A stretch of 64,000 nucleotides of DNA from Diplodia intermedia (taxonomy: Eukaryota; Ascomycota; Dothideomycetes; Botryosphaeriales; Botryosphaeriaceae). Every line of letters begins with the position of its first letter. The first letter of the stretch is position 1. Positions 11,759 through 23,876 of the stretch are shown piece by piece. The DNA is taken from assembly GCA_021495925.1 (NCBI GenBank), contig JAKEKT010000029.1, forward strand, positions 186,001-250,000, written 5' to 3'. Both the position numbers and the translations under genes were made by a program. A model generated the notes under the pieces. The model worked only from the letters and a program-made list of their open reading frames with translations, had not been told where the DNA came from and searched no databases.

Positions 11759-12518
11759 ATGCCGATGATTCAAGACCTCCTCGTCTTCCTGGTGGCCGCG
11801 TTGTCCATCAGCAATGTGTACGTCCCTTTGACCTCGCTGTCTACTACTCTATGAAACCGCACTGACACCATGCAGGACCGCCTCGCCCATGCTTCCTCCA
11901 CGGCCGAGCAAGCCTACGCCAGCGACTATTACACCAGCGCCTACCTCCGCCGGCGACAACACACTTTTCATCGTTACCACGCCCGCGCCAGACACCGGCT
12001 GTACGACCAAGCTCTTTGCGGGCCACAAATTCGGACCGCTCAGGCAGGAGACGTGCACATTCTACGACTCCTACACCACAGTCACCGACTACGTTGATTG
12101 TGGAGGCTGCAGCTTGATCATACAAGCCATGGGTGCCGGACCGGTAAGGGAGAAAATCCTCATTTGGCTCTCGCCTTCTGCCCTGTTTTCTTCGATGCGC
12201 ACTCGGTCGTCTCATTTCCGCTGGGCGGAACGTGTGGGGGAGACGTGGTCTCGACCGCCCGAGATCCGCGCTTTTCGCCCACTCTCTCTTCCCGTGCTTT
12301 GGCCTCTCGTTCGGAAATCTGGTCGCCTGTGCTGACGAGAATGTTCTGGCTAGGCCGTGCAGTGCAGTACCGACACAACGCTGCCACTCGGAACGACGAC
12401 AATGACTACCTGCAGTCCCAGCAGCGGCAGCAGCAGCACGTACGCGGACCCAGCCGCTGCTCCGTCGGCGCCGGCACCCACATCGACACCGCTGCCGGAT
12501 TCCGAGCCGCCGCAGTAG
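11759..12518 (+). CDS. small secreted cysteine-containing protein
   Basis: Predicted exons are 11759-11817, 11876-12143 and 12354-12518, with GTACGT and GTAAGG donors, giving 163 residues. The first 22 or so residues form a signal peptide (MPMIQDLLVFLVAALSISNV, then TASP). The mature part has Cys in GCTTKLF, ETCTFYDSY, DCGGCS, AVQCST and TTCSP, six in all. It ends in a Ser/Thr/Pro/Ala-rich tail (about residues 131-163) without a transmembrane segment or GPI signal. A secreted wall-associated or effector-like protein is the natural reading. I know no named family. The middle intron is long (210 bp), with a CTGAC branch site near 12332, which supports the model. Confidence 0.65.
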
Positions 12519-13424
12519 GGAAGGGATGGCTCGGGTCGACGAGTGTGGCTGCGAACGGCGATGATCCGGATGGAAGCTAAGGATGGCGGGCCGAGAGAGC
12601 GAGACGGGAGAGGCGCGGGGGGATGGCGCCAGGCATACAAAGGGACGCTCCGCGCAGCGCTCACAAAGGGCGGAGGTAGATATGGATCGACAGGTAGACA
12701 CTCGGATCAGCGCGCGTGCTGGGTGGCGGCGGGTTCCGGACGGCCAGTTGTATGTACATACCTACTGCGGTGGGCAGGCAGTCCAAATTGCAGGAACGGC
12801 ATCCCACGCGTCGAATGCAGCGGCCATCATGTGCTGGGTGGGACGGGTCACAGGCCACGCCTTTGTTCCCTCCTGTCTCTGACCCGGAGACGTCATCTGG
12901 TGGCGACCGGGTGAGTTGAGTTGGCTGTGACGTGCGGGCGGCGTGGCAGAGCGAGGGCGGCGCGGTGGATGGCAGCGTGCGCAGCTCTACCTGAGGCGCA
13001 GGCCGGTGGAAAAGTGGGTGCGGGTGGTGAGAGATGAGGCGGGGCTTGGTGCCTGGATCGTCAGGCGCGCGGGCGGCGGCGACGGTTGCGGGGCTGGGGC
13101 TTGTTCTGGCGCGCGCGGGGCAGCCGGAACCACGAGCTCAAGCTGCCTGGCGAGTGACGAGCAAGACAGCGCACGACCATCGCCTGGGAAACAGTACAAG
13201 ACACGACAACTGACCGCCCTGGGCCCCTGCGCAGCTGGCGTGTCGTGTGTTGTTGCGTCCAAGCCACTTCACGGACCCAACCGCCCCAGCACACAAATTC
13301 CGCTCCTCGCCGCCGCAGCTGCCTGTCTGCTCTCGCCTGAGTTCCCGCATCTCTCCACCTCCGCATTCCACCCTGCTCACCCTTCTGCCACCCACAACCA
13401 ACTGCTCCCCTCCACCCCGCAACA
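12519..13424. other. intergenic, likely promoter of the RPEL gene
   Basis: This region is GC-rich, with several open frames of low-complexity composition. The last 150 bp before 13425 is C/CT-rich, as is usual for leaders of highly expressed fungal genes. I see no separate gene. Confidence 0.45.
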
Positions 13425-14134
13425 ATGGCCACCGAAGAACCCCAAGCTCAAGCTCCTGCCGTCGACGAGACGCCCATCTCGCCGGTCCGCGCCAACGACC
13501 GTCGCAACTCGCTGGAGAAGCACCTTCAGCACCGCCCAGACCCCCAGGACCTGAAGAACAGGCACATCCTGCTCGACACTGCCGCTGCTCCGTGAGTTCT
13601 GACAGCTTCCCTGACCTCCGCAAAGTCTCCGCCCACCGCAACTTTACTTTTGCCGGCGTCAAACACGCACTACATGGTCGATACTGATTCTTGCGACAGT
13701 GCCCTGCAGCAGAAGCAGCTGGAGCTTGAGCGCCAGAAGGTCAGCGACAACCTGAAGAAGGGCCTCGCGCACCGTCCCGAGCGTGACGAGCTGGTCGAGC
13801 GTAAGCATTCCCTCCAACCGTCTCTTCCAAACCCACACCTTCGTTTGCGTCAAAAGACCGTGCTCGGACCTGGCGGACTGTTTCAAGGCGACACCGCCAA
13901 AACGACGGCTCCCCCGCTCGTACTTTTTTTTCTAGTGCCCAAACAGCTAGCTGATACGTCGTCTCCTCAGGCCACATCCTGCCCGACTCCAACGCCGCAC
14001 CCGCTCTGCAAGCCCACCAGATCGAGCTCGAGCGCAACATGAAGGCCGACAACCTGGAGAGCGCGCTCAAGAGCAGGCCTGCTCCCGACGAGCTTGTCAA
14101 CAAGGGTATCCTGGCCGAGAACCCCGCGGCGTAA
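13425..14134 (+). CDS. RPEL-repeat protein
   Basis: Predicted exons are 13425-13591, 13700-13800 and 13971-14134, giving 143 residues. The whole protein is three copies of an approximately 44-residue unit. The RPEL cores are SLEKHLQHRPDPQDLKNRHI (about 29-48), NLKKGLAHRPERDELVERHI (73-92) and NLESALKSRPAPDELVNKGI (118-137). The units are linked by AAPALQ..Q.ELER helices. In animals RPEL motifs bind G-actin (MRTF, Phactr). Small stand-alone RPEL proteins are common in filamentous fungi, and actin binding there is inferred from the motif only. The start ATG is preceded by AACA and a C/CT-rich leader. The gene stands alone between intergenic regions. Confidence 0.9.
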
Positions 14135-15636
14135 GCCGTCTCTCTGGAGAGTTATACCGATGGGGATGGGAGGGTCGGAATCATTGGACATGCATGATTG
14201 AATGGTCTTTTTTTTCTTTTTCTCTCTCTGCTCCACAAGCGCTTTTTCAAATTTTCCTCTTTTCTGGGAGGGGGTTCAAGCTCTGCCTTGAATATCTTTT
14301 TTTTCTCTTCTTTACTCGTCCAGGTACTTTGCCTCAGTTCTCTCGACGACCGCGCTCACGATAGCAATTGATTCATCATCAAAGGAAGTAACGATCGCTT
14401 TGTTTTCTCCGACAATGCAACGGGCGCAGGGCGGGAGTCGATTGTATTAGTCTCGATTTAGCTATGACAATAGCAGTTTCTTTCCACGACGCAGAACCGA
14501 ACATCTCGCGTGTTGCGGACACGACTGAGTGAAAAGAGTAGGGCTGAAGGCGGAATCGGCAAACTTCGCTGTTCCTTGCTTTGTAGAGCCGATTGAGCGG
14601 GGATGCAAGCAAGCCACAGTGACTACTGCGTTCAAGGTGTGTTGGTAAACAATAGTATATGTAGGTTTACAGCGGGGCGGCGTTATCGGAGCTGTACTTA
14701 AGTACCTGCCGCTTAAAGCCGGCCGCCCATTCGTTCCCCTTCCCGTCCCGAATCCTGGTGGACCCCATTCAGGCAACAGGATATTCGTCGCTCTCAGCCT
14801 CCGCCACCAACCTCCCAAGACTCTCGGAGACGGAGCAATTGTGCATGCAAGAACAATGACCAAGCAGGAGAAGCTCACAGCCATTCGTCGAATTCTCATC
14901 GTTTCGGGAAAGCCGAGGCTCACTTTTTTGCAGTGCGATAATTGATTTTTTGCACCAAAGACGGAAAGACGACGCTATTGACCGCTGGACTTTTGGGCGA
15001 CGGGACGCTACTCGAGTTGACGGACGAAGAATGCCGGCTGAGCCTGTCGAGGCAGCGCACGGCCTTCTTTGATCTGTGACCGTCTCCTTCGCGCAAGGTT
15101 TCGCGTTCGCAACGGCAGGAGAAGATCCCACCGACCGGCCCATTCAGGCAGCCACACTTGGAAGTGTTACGAGGCATTGCTCTCAGTCGGTGCAATTGTA
15201 GCCCGCCCAGTAGCCAGGACCGGCGTCCGCGGAGTCCTAGAAGCCGCGTGGAGATGCTGCCTTGTGAGACGTTAGGTAATGCGGAGTTAAGTGGTGGGGC
15301 GCAACAGCAAAAGATGCATGGCGTCACCAAGCGTCTCAGCACCGCCTTCGGGTTTTGGGAAGGGAGATGGCCCGGCATTGCGGGCACCACTGTATCCGCC
15401 TGGTGGAGTTAACCGTCAGTTAACGGTTTTAGAATCCAATCCATCTTTCTATTTAACTCCCGTTGTCCCTGCGAGCCTGTGCTAATTCCAACACCAGCCT
15501 CCATCTACACCCACCCACCCAGCGACGACCACCACCACCTGACGACAGCAGACCACCCAAAGACAAGAGAGAAAGAGAAAGAACAAACAAAACAGAACAA
15601 GAGAAAAAAAAACCAACCCACCGCCTACCACCCACC
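14135..15636. other. intergenic, 3' region of RPEL gene and SDR promoter
   Basis: There is no supported gene. T-rich sequence follows the RPEL stop, with T runs near 14210 and 14300. The 150 bp before 15637 is A/C-rich with a run of A (15604-15612), typical of a 5' leader. Confidence 0.5.
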
Positions 15637-16714
15637 ATGGCCCCAACCCTCGGCACCATCCTCAGCTTCCTCCACTCCCAACTCTTCGTCACCGTCCCCA
15701 AGCCCACAACCAGCTACGCCGGCCGCGTCGTCATCGTCACCGGCGGCAACGTCGGGCTCGGGTTAGAAACAGCACGCAGCATCGCCGCGCTCGGCGCGGC
15801 CAAGGTCATCATCACGTCGCGCTCGACATCCGCGGGCGAAGCCGCACGCGATTCCATCCTCGCCTCGCAACCATCATCCCGCGATCCAACCAGCGTCGAG
15901 GCGTGGCCGCTCGACCTGTGCAGCCACGCGTCGATCCGGGCCTTCGCCGCGCGCGCCGCCGCGCTGCCGCGGCTCGACGCGCTCATCTGCAACGCCGGCG
16001 TCGCGACGGGGCATTTCGCGCTGGCCGCTGACCTGGGTCCGGACGGCGGGCACGAAACCACCATCGCGACCAACGTCGTCGGCACCTTCCTGCTCGCGCT
16101 GCTCGCGCTGCCCGCGCTCAAGCGCACCGCCGCGCGCACGAATTCGCTCGCCCACCTCGTCATCGTGTCGTCCGAGGTCCACTACTTCACCGACTTCGCC
16201 GAGCGCGACAAGGTCGACGAGAAAGAAGGAAGCATCTTCGCCGCGCTGCGCGACGAGCGCCGCTCCGACATGCCCGACCGCTACAACGTGTCCAAGCTGC
16301 TCGAAGTCCTCGTCGTGCGCGAGCTGGCGGCGTCGCCGTCGCTCATGGGCGGCGGTGGCGGCGGTTCGCCCGACTCGCCGTACCCCGTCGTCGTCACGGC
16401 GCCCAACCCGGGCCTCTGCGCCAGCGCGCTGCGGCGCGAGCTGTACGACGCCGAGAAGGCAAACGTCGCCGTGCGCTGGGGCGTGTGGCTGCTGGAGCGG
16501 CTGCTCGAGCGCCCGGCCGAGGAGGGCGCGCGGAATTTCGTCACTTGCGCGAGCGCTGGGGCGGCGTGGCATGGGCGGTATGTTAGTGATGGCGTGCCGA
16601 AGGAGCCGGCGGCGCTGGTGCTGAGCGAGGAGGGCGCCAAGCTGCAGAGGCGCGTGTGGGAGGAGCTGAGGGATATTCTGGAGGGCATCGAGCCCGGGGT
16701 GACGCGGAACTTTT

Positions 16715-16716
<2 letters not shown>
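15637..16716 (+). CDS. short-chain dehydrogenase/reductase (retinol-dehydrogenase-like)
   Basis: A single exon of 359 residues. The ATG at 15637 sits in CACCATGG; the frame is open upstream, but the sequence there is A-rich leader. The Rossmann motif TGGNVGLG is at 35-42, NAG at 119-121, the catalytic Ser region IVSSEVHY at 176-183, and the YxxxK pair as YNVSK (Tyr216, Lys220). This is a complete classical SDR active site for NAD(P)(H)-dependent oxidoreduction, closest in style to fungal retinol-dehydrogenase/WW-domain-oxidoreductase-like SDRs. The N-terminal segment LGTILSFLHSQLFVT is hydrophobic and may anchor it in a membrane. A Gly run near residue 330 lies outside the active site. Substrate is unknown. 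Confidence 0.92.
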
Positions 16717-16748
<32 letters not shown>

Positions 16749-16803
16749 GGGGTTTCGGTGTCACTTTTTTTTTTTTTCCACTGCTGCTGCTGCTGCTTCT
16801 TCT

Positions 16804-16836
<33 letters not shown>

Positions 16837-17549
16837 GCGCGAAGTCTTCTGAGGGGAGTTTCGGTGCTGGGGTGGCGGGCGTTGAGTTTTTGTGGTTGGG
16901 GGGAGAGGATGGAGCGTCTGGCAATTTCCACGTGGGAGGAGGATGGGGGATGGGCCTGTAAGGCGTAATGTTAACGATTGGTGGGATTTGTCTTGATATG
17001 GGAATTTTCGATATATTTCAAGGTTCCTTCTTCTTACTGGTTGCAACTGATGGCGAATAATTGAGCACTCTTTTTGTTTCGAACCTCCCCTGTCAGCACT
17101 CTAATCGCACCGTTCTTGCGTCGTAATGATTTGACTGCCCGCTCTCCTTGCTTTGACAATGGGCGCTGGATGATTCAACCGACCATGTCCTAAGAATTCG
17201 CACCTTTCTTCTCAAAGCGATATGCCCTACCAACTGAGCCAGGCTATGGCCGTCACCATTCTTGGAAAGGGTTGACTTCTTCGGGGGAAAAAAAAATTGA
17301 AGTTCCGCTGATGCACGCATTCAATCATCACCTGACACATTGTCATCGTCAAACTTTGGTATATTTTCCAACGCATCAACGATGGTTGGTGTGCACACGC
17401 GACTAGCGGGGGCCACTCATCATCAACAATCAAAGACGAGGAAACAACGACAACAACAACGACAGCCGACGGCTTCAGCACAGGGGGTAAAAAAAAGACA
17501 CAACAAAAATATTACCCAGCCTTCCCCTCCTCCTCCATCACCTTCCCCT
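16717..17549. other. intergenic with simple repeats and a tRNA-like sequence
   Basis: Directly after the SDR stop is an uninterrupted (GA)n tract (about 16718-16747), then a T run (about 16765-16777), CTG repeats and (TTC)n repeats to about 16835. A degenerate tRNA-like sequence lies at 17180-17252 on the minus strand. No coding gene is supported. Confidence 0.6.
17180..17252 (-). ncRNA. degenerate tRNA-like sequence
   Basis: On the minus strand the interval carries a perfect Pol III A box (TGGCTCAGTTGG, 17241-17230) followed by GGTAGGGC, as in a tRNA D arm. About 37 bp on is a B-box-like GGTGCGAATTC (17204-17194). The ends pair partly (GGCCAT with ATGGTC). The anticodon arm does not fold well and no T-run terminator follows. 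It is probably a tRNA pseudogene or a piece of a tRNA-derived repeat rather than a working tRNA. Confidence 0.35.
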
Positions 17550-19612
17550 CTAATACTTGCGCGCCTGATCGGGCGACGCGGGAACGATCTCGACCTGCTC
17601 GACGCCAGTCTTCTCATCGGCGGTGGGAGCACCTGGTCTCGTCGGGGAGGAGGAGCCGCGGCGGTGGCTCGCGTCTTCGTTTTCGGCGCGGTCGTGCGCC
17701 TCGATGTCCTTGACGAGCTCGGTGACGCCGAAGAGGTCGTCCATGCTCTCGAGCGACAGGCCCTTGGTCTCGGGCACGAGGAAGAAGACGAAGAGGAACA
17801 TGGAGAAGCAGAAGGTGCCGTAGGTGAAGAAGGCGCTGCGAGGGTAGAAGAAAAAAGTCAGCGATATCCAGTTCATTCTCCTACGCGGGAAGGAGGAGGG
17901 ATATCGAAGGAGAAAAAAAAAAAACCACTTACCCATAACCACCCTTCCCCATCGTCGCCAGCATGTTCGGCGTCGCGCGGGCCACGACGAAGTTGAACAG
18001 CCACTGCGTCGCGGCGCCGAGCGCGACGTTGGTCGACCGCAGCCGCGCCGTCGGGATCTCGGAGATGTAGATCCAGCACACGGGGCCCCAGCCGAACTGG
18101 AAGAAGCCCGCGAACAGGAAGATGCAGACGAGCGCGACGTAGCCGGCCGGCGGCACCGCCGCGCCCTCCTTGGGCGGCGCCACCCGCACGTAGATGCCGA
18201 TGTAGTACATGCACGTCCCCTGCGCGATCGACGTCCACAGCAGCGACCGCCGCCGCCCGAGCGAGTCGGCGACGAAGAGCAGGAAGCATGCGCACGTGAC
18301 CATCTTGACCACGCCGTAGATGCCCGTCGCGAAGAGGCCGGTTTCCGCCGACGGGATGCCGAGGGAGCGGAAGATCATGGGGGCGTAGTAGTTGACTGGT
18401 GGTGGTGGGCATTGTCAGCAAAGTGTTGGAAACGGGAGGACTAGAAAGGCGGATGGGAGGAGAGAGAGCAGAAACGTACTGGCGTTGGTGCCGGTCATCT
18501 GCTGGCAGACCATCAGGCCGATGGTGAGCAGAGCGCGCTTGCGGTTGCCGGGAATGAGCCACATCTCCTTCTGCAGGTCCTTGAGCGAGGCTCCGCCGAT
18601 GAGGCGGCGCTCGTGCTCGAGCTGCTCGGCGATCTCGCTGAGCTCGGCCTGCACGTACGGGTGCGAGGCGGGCAGCTGGCGGATGCCCGTCAAGACTTTC
18701 GTGGCCTCCTCCCAGCGGTCCTGCTTGGCGAGGAAACGGGGCGATTCGTTGCAGAGCCACATGCTCAGGAGAAGGCAGACGGCGGGGATGGCTTGGACAA
18801 TGAGCGGGACGACTGTGGGTGAGAGAGCAAGTCAGCGGTTGCTTCGTCCAAAAGTGTGGGATGGATGAAACGTACTGAAGGTTGTGTTGCCGTGCAAGTG
18901 CTTCAGGGCGCCATAATTGGTCCAGAAAGATAACATGGTACCAGTGGCGATCTAAGGAGGTCAATATCGATTCGAGCCGGGGAACTCGTCAGAACTCACG
19001 AAAAGCTGATAGATGCCGGTAAGACCGCCGCGGATGGCGCGAGGCGCGTTCTCAGAAATGTAAAGAGGGACAACCATGGACGCAGCGCCGACACCGAGAC
19101 CTCCGACAAATCTGCATGGATATAAGTTCGTCAGCTGTTGGATGCTCCAAAGACCATCTGGCATCGGCCTCTCGGTAGCGAAAGGAACAATGCCCAGCGC
19201 AAGTCAGAACGTACCTGCCGATGTACATGACAGCCAAGTGGCCGTCACCGGCAGCCTGCATGACGCAGCCCACGATGGCGACGGCGGCAGCCAACAGCAG
19301 GGAAGCGCGACGGCCGTACTTGTCGGCAAGCCAGGACGTGACAAAGCAGGCGGCGAAACAGCCGGCCTGGAGGGTGGAGACGATGTTGGCGGACAGGTTG
19401 GCGATGCCGGCCTTGTCGAGGTGCGCGAGCCCGTACTCGCTCTGGAAGGCGGGCAGTTCCAGCACGCCGCCGATGATGCCAATGTCCATGCCGAACAGCA
19501 TGCCGCCAAAGCAGGCGGAGCAGGCCAGCATGTACACACGCCAGCCGTAGATCTCGGTCGGGTCCGATTTCATGGCGTCGTTGTGCACGACGCGCTGCAG
19601 AAAATTCACCAT
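17550..19612 (-). CDS. MFS sugar/quinate-type transporter
   Basis: Predicted exons are 19612-19215, 19111-19000, 18951-18876, 18812-18480, 18395-17933 and 17835-17550, all in phase, giving 555 residues. It has the sugar-porter signatures: DKYGRRASLL after TM2-3, a TM4 region RFVGGLGVGAASMVVPLYISE, a central loop (about 225-290) with RWEEA, GMLFGMDIGIIGG in TM1, and PETKGLSLESMDDLFG after TM12. The order and the N-terminal MKSDPTEIYGWRVY are like fungal quinate permease/hexose transporters of the sugar porter family, which import substrate by proton symport. The C-terminal tail is acidic and Ser-rich. It is divergent from the DUF2264 gene across about 1.5 kb, and I see no pathway link to it. 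Substrate cannot be told from sequence. Confidence 0.92.
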
Positions 19613-21100
19613 GGTTGCGGTGTTGCGGTGACCTTGCGGTCAGTTGACGACACTGAAGGAACCTGGAGAAGAGAGGTGGGGAGGAGTGGAGAGGCCGGGG
19701 AGGAACGAGGGTGGTGTGAGAAGACGGGAAACGGGGCCAGATATCAGTTGAAACGGAGCCCAGATGGCGGAAAAGCTTTGGCCGGGGAGGTGTAGGACAA
19801 AGCTGATAATGGCAAAGCGCGGCCGAGGATTGCTTCTCCCGCAAGCCAAGGCCGGGCGATTCAGTGCTGCGACAAGGCCCAGAGCGCGTAATTTGTGGGA
19901 AATTCGGGCGGGATGGCTTGCCAAGCAGCCTTCGAGCTGGCCCCAAGACTGGCTGGATTCTCCGGAGGAAGCCAAGTAGGCCACGGGCTGAAGGCGGTTT
20001 AGGGCGGAGCGCACGACTGAGCTTGAATCGCGGCCTTGGCAAGAGGCGGAGGGGAATGCTGGCTCTGGAGCGTAGATGTACAATACTTATGCCGGGCCAT
20101 GGGCGGGAGACGGGCGACACGGCGGATGCATGGCAGCGGCAGGAGGGGCGTGCGCACTGCAGCTTATCCGGGGCATTGACTCCTCCGCAACGGCGGCATT
20201 GCAGGGCGATCTCTGACATGGATGCGGGAGCGAGTGGCTGGAGCCGCGTGAGCGTTCGTCGGCTGTCAGTGTGCTCTGGTGCAGGCGGAAAAGCGACGGT
20301 GATCTGGAGAAAGTGGAGCTGGTGGGCCCGTCTCTTCCCCGCCGCCACCCCCGGACCCCCGGACTGCCTGACTCCCGCCCACGTGTAAGCGAGGCTGCGT
20401 GTCGAATCCCACGACGCCCCCTCACGCCCCTCATCCAATGCTGGCTTGCATCGAGTTTAGCCGATACGCGGATAAACAATGGCCGGACGTAGCACTGGTT
20501 AAAGGGGGCGCCGCCGTGCTCCTTCTTGGTGTTGTACTGTACTGAGCAAGCCACTTTATTGTCGACGCCAACGCTCCAAGAAGGTCGCTTCGCTTCCTGA
20601 TTCGCCCAGACTTCCTGCCGTCTGCATCCCGCCCTCCTATTGGCAGCACTGCACCATCTTTTCGTTTCCCGTTGCTCTCGCTGACTCGCTTCACCTTTGG
20701 TGCTTGACGACTGCTCGAACTCGGTAACAACGTAGACTTCGGTTGTCATCTGTGCGCCCGGAGCAGTCAACTAAAGCACAGCGGCCCGGACCTTCGGCAC
20801 TAGCACTAGGTACGTCCGCCCCAAGTTGCCGCCGGCAGCCGTCGTCAATCTGAGAAGGGTGCAAATTATCGCCAATCTGCCTTCCCACCACCAAGCGTAC
20901 TGTGCAGCCCTCTCTGACCCGGAAATAGCGTCCGAGCCCCCCGCTCCGCATCTTTTGCGTTTCAGGTCCTGAAACACCACCCCCTTGCGCATCGACATAT
21001 CCATCATCCCATCCTAATTTCCCGATTGGGACACACCTGGTCCCAACGACCATCGACGACCGGAAACGGAAAAAAGAAGAAGAAAGAAAAGGACTGCATC
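19613..21100. other. divergent promoter region
   Basis: This 1.49 kb lies between the starts of the MFS transporter (-) and the DUF2264 gene (+). Open frames on both strands are compositionally biased and overlap. I see no gene and no clear operator. Confidence 0.5.
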
Positions 21101-23301
21101 ATGTCAGCAGCACAGCGGACCAACAACCACGCCCTCGCCGCCGCCAACCGGCCCTTCCCCCTGCACCCGTTCAACAAGAACCCGATGCGCACGCGGTCCG
21201 ACGTCGCCGCGGCGTGCGCCTCGCTGCTGGACCCGCTCGCGGCGGGGACGTCGGCGGGCGGCGCGCTGGTGCGGATCGGCGGGGGGACGGGCACGCGGTT
21301 CGACGAGACGGCGGCGCAGGGCGAGGGCTACGCGCGGCCGCTGTGGGGCCTGGCTCCGCTGCTGGCGGGCGGCAACTCCTACGCGGGGACCGACCGGTGG
21401 GTGCGCGGGCTGGCCAACGGGACGGACCCCGAGCACGCCGAGTTCTGGGGCTACATGGAGGACCGCGACCAGCGCATGGTCGAGGCCTGCCCGATCGGCT
21501 TCGCGCTGGCGGTCGCGGGCGAGCACTTCTGGGAGCCGTTGGATGAACGGCAGCGGCGCAATGTCGAGGCGTATCTGGGCAGCATGAATGACAAGGAGAT
21601 GCCGAATACGAATTGGTATGTTGCTGCTGCTCCCGTTTTTCCCTTTTTCTTTTTTTCTTCTTCCTGTCTCTTCACCTTTTTGCCGTCGTGTCCCAAAGCG
21701 TCCCCCCTTCTCTTGACCGGGCTGCGTCCTGCTTCTGTCAAACGTCAACACTTTCCCCTCTTAACCGACCCTACCTTCCAAGCCCCCTCCCGTCCCCCTT
21801 CTGACATCGCACAACAAAAACCCCCAGGCTCTGGTTCCGCGTCTTCGCCAACCTCGGGCTCGCCAAAGTCGGCGCCGCCCACTCGGCCGCGCGGCTCGAG
21901 TCGGACGTCCAACACCTCAACACCTTCTACCGGGGGCACGGATGGTCCAACGACGGGCCGGCCGGGTACACGCAGATGGACTACTACTCGGGGTCCTTCG
22001 CGATCCAATACCTGCAGCTCCTCTACGCGCAGCTCGCCGGCGGCGACGACGACGACCCCGCGCGCGCCGCCGAGTTCCGCTCGCGCGCGCGGCAGTACGC
22101 CGTCGACTTCGCCTACTACTTCGACGCGTCCGGGCGGGCCGTGACGTTCGGGCGCAGCCTGACGTACCGGTTCGGCATGGCGGCCTTCTGGGGGGCCATT
22201 GCCTTCAGCACGACGGAGCTGCCACCGCCCTTGACCTGGGGCGTCGTCAAGGGCCTCCTGCTGCGCAACCTGCGGTGGTGGGCGGCGACTCAACCCGACA
22301 TCTTCCAGCCCGACGGCACGCTGAGCCTGGGGTACGCCTACGCCAACGCGCACGTGACGGAGAACTACAACTCGCCCGGCTCGCCGTACTGGTGCATGCT
22401 GGCCTTCGCGCCGCTGGCGCTGGCCGCGGACCACCCGTTCTGGGCCGCCGCCGAGGAGCCGCATCCGTGGGCGCGGCTGGCGCCGGTGCGCGCGCTCGAG
22501 GTGCCGCTGCAGATCGTGAGCAGCCGGGGCGGCCACGCGATGCTGCTGAGCAGCGGCCAGAGCTGCCACTACGCGCTGCGCAACGCGCAGGCCAAGTACG
22601 GCCGCTTCGCCTACTCCGCCGCCTTCGCGTACTCCGTGTCCACGGGCGGCTGCACGCTCGAGCAGTGGGTGCCCGAGTCCGCCCTCGCCCTGTCCGACGA
22701 CGGCGGCGAGCTGTGGCGCATGCGGCGCGCCGTCGAGGACGCGCGCTTCGAAGAACATGACGACGGCGTCCCGTGCCTGGCGTCGGCCATGCGGCCGTGG
22801 AGCGACGTCGAGGTGCGCACGTGGCTGCTGCCGCCGGCCGAGCCGACCCCGTACTGGCACCTTCGCGTGCATCGCGTGACGACTGGCCGCGAGCTGCTGG
22901 AGGCCGAGGGGGCGTGGGCCGTCTACGGCGTCAAGCTGCGTGACGGTAGGCCGCTGGGCGCGTACGACGCCGCCGCGCACGAGGGCCACGTGTGTGCCGC
23001 CGACAGCGTGCTCGTCGTGTCGCCCAAGTCCGGTGCCGTTGGGATGGTGGATCTGCTGCCGAGGGAGAAGACGGGGAGGACGGGGTCGGTGTTGGATGCC
23101 GATGCGAATTCGAACTTGGTGGAGCCGCGGACGGTGCTGCCGATCCTGCGCAGCGAGTTGAAGGCCGGGGAGACGAGATGGTACGCCACTGCCGTGTTTG
23201 CTCTTCCAGAAAGCGTGCCGGAGTGGAAGGATATATACCAGCAGCATTGGCAGAAGAGGCCTTCGCTCCCGGGGTGGTTGTCTGAAAGAATCAATGCGTA
23301 A
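21101..23301 (+). CDS. DUF2264 family protein
   Basis: Exons are 21101-21615 and 21828-23301, split by a 212-bp intron inside the Trp-Leu-Trp-Phe-Arg stretch (NTNW/LWFRVFANLGLAKVG), giving 662 residues. Conserved DUF2264 stretches are visible: FDETAAQGEGYARPLWGLAPLL (about 67-88, given in part), NTNWLWFRVFANLGL and DGWSNDG-like HGWSNDGPAGYTQMDYYSG. These fit an (alpha/alpha) toroid fold seen in carbohydrate-active enzymes. The C-terminal half (about 400-650) is probably a beta-sandwich. There is no signal peptide, so it is probably intracellular. Activity is unproven; a role in sugar or uronic acid breakdown is only an inference from the fold. The divergent sugar transporter is suggestive but not proof. 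Confidence 0.88.
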
Positions 23302-23876
23302 GCTCAGGCGAAAGTAGTGATTCGGCCACTTGCAACGGGAGTAGTCAAGGAGGTGGACGCAATCAGATGATCAAAACAATGCTCCAACTAGATTGTTAGC
23401 CTCATTCCCAGCGTATATAGACTAATAGACAATGCGTGAAGAAAGGAAAAAACAGGAAAAGCTCCAATCTGAGCGAAGAGCGCACGGCTTCGATTGGAGG
23501 TGTTAAATGCTGGGGTATCTCGAGATCAAGTACAAGTATCGCAGACACCCACCCAAGCAGGATGCACGCACTCTGTAGTAGTAGTAGGAAAGGAAGAAGA
23601 GAAGAGTGAGAAAGGACGTGTACGAGGAAAAGGGAGACGCCAAGCCCGCTGCTGCTTTCCCCTTCTTGAGTAAAAACCAAAAACCAACCTGTCTGTCTGT
23701 CCATCTCAAAGAACGCCCGCTGCCAACATATGTACTGGAAAAGGGAGTTCTCCCGACCAATCTAGAACTCCTGAGGCAAAAACAAGAAAGACTGGCGAGT
23801 ACACATCGATAAGAGAAGCAAAGGGGATCATAGGCCATAATGAAGAAATGAAAATGGGCGGTCGACAGCTGCGGCC
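23302..23876. other. intergenic, convergent 3' ends
   Basis: This region lies between the stop codons of the DUF2264 gene (+) and the coiled-coil gene (-). It holds only A/T-richer 3' UTR-like sequence, and I see no gene. Confidence 0.6.

Noticed and set aside
15874..17046. 390-codon minus-strand frame antisense to the SDR
   Set aside because: Arg/His/Ala-rich shadow of the SDR gene with low-complexity N-terminus from the (GA)n and (TTC)n repeats.
21745..23247. 500-codon minus-strand frame antisense to the DUF2264 gene
   Set aside because: Shadow of a high-GC coding exon; no domain.
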